Part shown: positions 61,431-64,000 of the stretch, piece after piece
Numbering within the stretch: the first letter of the stretch is position 1
Layout: every line of letters begins with the position of its first letter
Source of the DNA: Aliidongia sp035943795
GTDB taxonomy: Bacteria > Pseudomonadota > Alphaproteobacteria > ATCC43930 > CGMCC-115725
Direction of reading: 5' to 3'
NCBI RefSeq assembly: GCF_035943795.1
Contig: NZ_DASZBY010000116.1
Location: forward strand, 1-64,000
DNA: 64,000 nt
Program-made: the position numbers and the translations under genes
The notes under the pieces: generated by a model
Told to the model about the DNA's origin: nothing
What the model saw: the letters and a program-made list of their open reading frames with translations, nothing else
Database searches by the model: none

Positions 61431-62105
61431 ATGCGCAACCTGATCCTGACCGGCGGCATCGGCCACCCCTTCGCCGACGCCTCGGCCGCGCTCGCCGACA
61501 TCCTGGCGGCGGACGGCATCGTCTCGACCGTCACCGAGGATATCGAGCAGGGGCTGGCCGGGCTCGATGGGTTCGACCTGGTCACGGTCTATGCGCTGCG
61601 CTGGCGTATGCTGATCGGCGAGAAATATGCACCCCATCGCGAGCAATGGGCATTCAGCCTGTCCGATGCGGGACGGCAGGCCCTGACCCGCTTCGTCGAG
61701 GCCGGCGGTGGCCTGCTGGCGCTCCATACCGCGGTGATCTGCTTCGACGATTGGCCAGGCTGGCACCGCCTGCTCGGCGCCGAATGGATCTGGGGCCGCT
61801 CCGCCCATCCACCGTTCGGGCCCGTCGCGGTCGATCCGACCGGAAAGGCCCACGCGGTAGCCGAGGGCGTCGTGTCGTTCGAACTGCGCGACGAGGTCTA
61901 TGGCAATCTCGACATGGATGAAGACGTCGAGCCGCTGCTGACCGCCGATGCCGGTGCCGGGTCCTGGCCGGTTGCCTGGACGCGCCGGGCCGGGCAGGGC
62001 CGAGTCGTGGTCGATCTCTTGGGCCACGACCGGGCGTCGCTCGAGCAGCCGATGCACCGGCGCCTGCTTCGCCAGGGCGCGCGCTGGGCCGCCGAGGCGC
62101 TCTGA
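61431..62105 (+). CDS. ThuA-like protein (glutamine-amidotransferase-like fold)
   Basis: A 224-residue protein of the ThuA family. It has NLILTGGIGHPFADASAALAD, a middle VEAGGGLLALHTAVICFDDW and the GQGRVVVDLLGHD end strand. ThuA proteins have a class I amidotransferase-like fold without the catalytic Cys, occur with sugar catabolic genes, and have no firm enzymatic role (trehalose use in rhizobia). It is the last gene of the plus operon and its stop abuts that of the LysR gene. Confidence 0.8.
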   Translation: MRNLILTGGIGHPFADASAALADILAADGIVSTVTEDIEQGLAGLDGFDLVTVYALRWRMLIGEKYAPHREQWAFSLSDAGRQALTRFVEAGGGLLALHTAVICFDDWPGWHRLLGAEWIWGRSAHPPFGPVAVDPTGKAHAVAEGVVSFELRDEVYGNLDMDEDVEPLLTADAGAGSWPVAWTRRAGQGRVVVDLLGHDRASLEQPMHRRLLRQGARWAAEAL

Positions 62106-63032
62106 TCAGCCGGCGACCGGCTCGAATGTCGGCTGCTCTGCGCACAGCTCGTGCAGCAGGCCTTTGATCACGCCGGCGATGCCGTTCACGGCATCGGGCG
62201 GTTCGCCGGTCTTGGGCCGGATCAGGTACAGCGTTCGCCAGAGCGAGGGCTCGACGATCTTGCGCACCTTCAGGGTCCCGGCCTCGACCTCGGTCGCGAC
62301 GGCCGATGCCGGCAGGATGCCGCAGGCCAGGCCGCGGGCGATGACCGCCTTCATCGCCGGCATGGAATTGATCGGGAAGGTGATGCGCGGTGACAGGCCG
62401 GCGGCATTCATCTCGTCCTCGATCAGCCGGCGCAGCACGTCGCGCCCGCTCGGCATGGTCAGCTCCACGTCGGCCAGGTCGCGCAGGCGGATCGGCTCGA
62501 CCAGGTCGTACGGCGATCCGGTGCTCGTCACCAGGTCCAGGATCTCGCGCAGCAGCGGCTCCTGGGTATAGGCGTGATTGGGCGGAGCGTTGTAGATCAG
62601 GCCCAGGTCGAGCTCGCCCGCTTCGATCTGGTCGTTCAGCACGTGGCTCAGTTCCTCGACCACGGTCACGGTCACGCGCGGCATGGTCGCGCGCAGCTTT
62701 TCCAGCAGCCGCGTCGCCAGGATCGACGACAGGCTCGGCGAGATGCCGAGCGTGATGAGCTGCGGGGAGCCCTCGACCTGCTCCCGCAAGGTCCGTTTCA
62801 GGTCCTGCAGGCGGCGCAGGATGAATTTCGCTTCGGTAAGAAAGGTCAGCCCGGCGGCGGTCGGCGTGGTGCCCAGGATGTTGCGGTCGAGCAGCTGCAC
62901 GCCGAACTCGCGCTCCAGCGCCTTGATCTGGATGCCGAGTGCCGGTTGCGCGATGTTCAGGGTCGCCGCGGCCTTGGTAATGCTGCCGAGTTCGCAAACC
63001 CGGATGAAGCATTCCAGCTGACGACTGCGCAT
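62106..63032 (-). CDS. LysR-family regulator of the dioxygenase/amidohydrolase region
   Basis: A 308-residue LTTR of the CbbR/NAC-like branch. The HTH is MRSRQLECFIRVCELGSITK with TLNIAQPALGIQIKALEREFG. The inducer domain starts with LITLGISPSLSSILATRL. ATG 63032 has AAGGAG upstream. It is divergent from the ABC ATPase gene and encoded at the end of the operon it probably controls. The 24-bp element in its promoter region also lies between the dioxygenase and amidohydrolase operons, making it the best candidate to bind there. Confidence 0.88.
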   Translation of the reverse strand: MRSRQLECFIRVCELGSITKAAATLNIAQPALGIQIKALEREFGVQLLDRNILGTTPTAAGLTFLTEAKFILRRLQDLKRTLREQVEGSPQLITLGISPSLSSILATRLLEKLRATMPRVTVTVVEELSHVLNDQIEAGELDLGLIYNAPPNHAYTQEPLLREILDLVTSTGSPYDLVEPIRLRDLADVELTMPSGRDVLRRLIEDEMNAAGLSPRITFPINSMPAMKAVIARGLACGILPASAVATEVEAGTLKVRKIVEPSLWRTLYLIRPKTGEPPDAVNGIAGVIKGLLHELCAEQPTFEPVAG

Positions 63033-63315
63033 GCGGCGACGCTCCTTTCGACCGGTTCCGATGCTCGTTCCGCAGGCTGACGAGCGGGGCGCCGCCGGGC
63101 AAGCTAAAATTATATAGGGGGGTGCAGAAGGTGTCCTGGACGGGGTGCCGTGCGTCCCGCAGGGTCGTGGGAGAAAGCAGCGAGCCGCGGCAACAAGCTG
63201 CGGCCGGATCGGCCGTCTCTCGTCGGAGACCGCGCCGGCCGAGCGCGACGAGGGCGGAAATGCGCGACGGTTCGAAATTCCGGATCCAAACCGCGCCCCC
63301 ATCCGGGGCATGCCG
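63033..63315. other. Divergent region between lysR and the ABC ATPase gene
   Basis: About 280 bp. It contains an AT-rich stretch (AAAATTATATAG, 63107-63118) that may hold a -10, directly followed by copy 2 of the 24-bp element. No coding frame is credible. Confidence 0.5.
63121..63144 (+). repeat. 24-bp element, copy 2 (shared promoter element)
   Basis: Identical to 58095-58118 except for one C-to-G change at position 10. It follows a run of G and an AT-rich box. The flanks of the two copies are not alike, so this is a conserved site and not part of a longer duplication. Confidence 0.65.
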
Positions 63316-64000
63316 ATGAGTGCCGCCGTGCCGCTGTCGGCCGCGCCGGCGGAAATCCATGCGCGCATGGCGGGCGTCTCGCGGATCTACGACGGCGGGG
63401 TGCATGCGCTGGGGCCGATCGACCTCGACCTGCGCCGCGGCGAGTTCTTCTCGATCGTCGGGCCGTCCGGCTGCGGCAAGTCGACGATGCTCGACGTGCT
63501 GGCCGGCCTGGGCATGCCCAGCGCGGGTTCGATCACCTTCGAGGGCAAGCCGGTCGCCGGCACGGTGCCCGACGGCGTGGGTGTCGTGTTCCAGGAGGAT
63601 TCCTCGTTTCCCTGGCTGACCGTGCGCGACAACATCGGCTTCGGCCTGAAGCGCAGCGGCATGCGCGGGCCGGAATTGGCGGGCCGGGTCGAACATGCGA
63701 TCGAATTCATGGGCCTGAAGGATTTCGCTTCCGCCTATCCGACCCAGCTGTCGGGCGGCATGCGCCAGCGGGTGTGCATCGCGCGCACGCTCGTGCTGCG
63801 GCCGCGGCTGATCCTGCTGGACGAGCCGTTCGGTGCGCTCGACCAGCAGACCCGCCTGCTGATGGGCGACGAGCTGCTGCGCCTATGGCGCGAAACCGGC
63901 GCCACCGTGCTGCTGATCACTCACGCGCTCGACGAGGCGGCGATGCTGTCCGACCGGGTCGGCATCATGTCGTCGCGACCCGGCCGCTTCATCGAGATCG
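63316..64000 (+). CDS. ABC transporter ATP-binding protein, SsuB/TauB/NrtD type (partial)
   Basis: The first 228 residues of an ATPase; the gene runs off the right edge. It has Walker A VGPSGCGKST, Q-loop GVVFQEDSSFPWLTVRDN, signature LSGGMRQRVCIARTL, Walker B LILLDEPFGALDQQ and switch His in LLITHALDEAAML. This class works with an NMT1/THI5-like binding protein, such as the one at 55184, and a single permease expected beyond the window. ATG 63316 is preferred to one at 63310. Confidence 0.9.
   Translation, partial: MSAAVPLSAAPAEIHARMAGVSRIYDGGVHALGPIDLDLRRGEFFSIVGPSGCGKSTMLDVLAGLGMPSAGSITFEGKPVAGTVPDGVGVVFQEDSSFPWLTVRDNIGFGLKRSGMRGPELAGRVEHAIEFMGLKDFASAYPTQLSGGMRQRVCIARTLVLRPRLILLDEPFGALDQQTRLLMGDELLRLWRETGATVLLITHALDEAAMLSDRVGIMSSRPGRFIEI

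Noticed and set aside
1..64000. Search for CRISPR arrays, tRNA or rRNA genes, IS elements and prophage genes
   Set aside because: No regularly spaced repeats, cloverleaf-like segments, transposase or integrase motifs were seen by eye. The two 24-bp copies and the 29-bp tandem pair do not fit any of these.

Overview
The window is GC-rich, gene-dense DNA that reads as an alphaproteobacterium, most likely a Rhodospirillales/Hyphomicrobiales-type soil or plant-associated organism. The grounds are a complete FixL-FixJ-FixK oxygen-sensing locus, a small heat-shock gene with a ROSE-type RNA thermometer and an RpoH-like promoter, a MaoC-Pta fusion next to a PHA synthase, and many ABC, IclR and LysR catabolic clusters. 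No rRNA, tRNA, CRISPR array, insertion sequence or phage gene was seen.

Layout. 1-4537: tail of a Na+/solute symporter, then a hybrid kinase with a symporter-like membrane domain and its LuxR-type regulator (CbrA/CrbS-CrbR-like). 4703-13433: a soluble PAS hybrid kinase, a Zn alcohol dehydrogenase, a HAD phosphatase, Mn catalase, Hsp20 and a chemoreceptor, forming a stress and signalling block. 13945-22453: an IclR-controlled run of overlapping genes for acid-sugar catabolism (DUF1537 kinase, PdxA2, Fe-alcohol dehydrogenase, DapA-type aldolase, symporter, sialidase-like protein, SDR).

22511-36131 is the most coherent system. FixL (heme-PAS kinase), FixJ, a FixT-like lone receiver and FixK sit beside two operons that carry perfect FNR/FixK boxes. 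One operon is PHA synthase, MaoC-phosphotransacetylase, acetate kinase and a FabI-like reductase. The other is a Zn alcohol dehydrogenase, an AspT-type aspartate:alanine antiporter and aspartate 4-decarboxylase. I infer a low-oxygen energy and redox module: substrate-level ATP from acyl phosphates, proton-motive force from the decarboxylative aspartate/alanine cycle, and electron disposal into alcohols and polyester.

36182-47037: fused dihydroxyacetone kinase and a hydratase with a remnant of a D-2-hydroxyacid dehydrogenase, a LysR/quinone-reductase pair, an Mfd-like translocase, a DUF2252 protein, a small His-rich protein and a transglutaminase-like protein. 47068-55056: an IclR-controlled polyamine-type ABC transporter with an M19 dipeptidase and two poorly known proteins. 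55184-64000: two divergent catabolic operons (TauD-type dioxygenase, SDRs, amidohydrolase, isomerase, cupin, ThuA-like protein), a LysR regulator and an SsuB/TauB-type ABC ATPase cut by the window edge. A near-identical 24-bp element in both divergent promoter regions suggests that these genes form one regulon.
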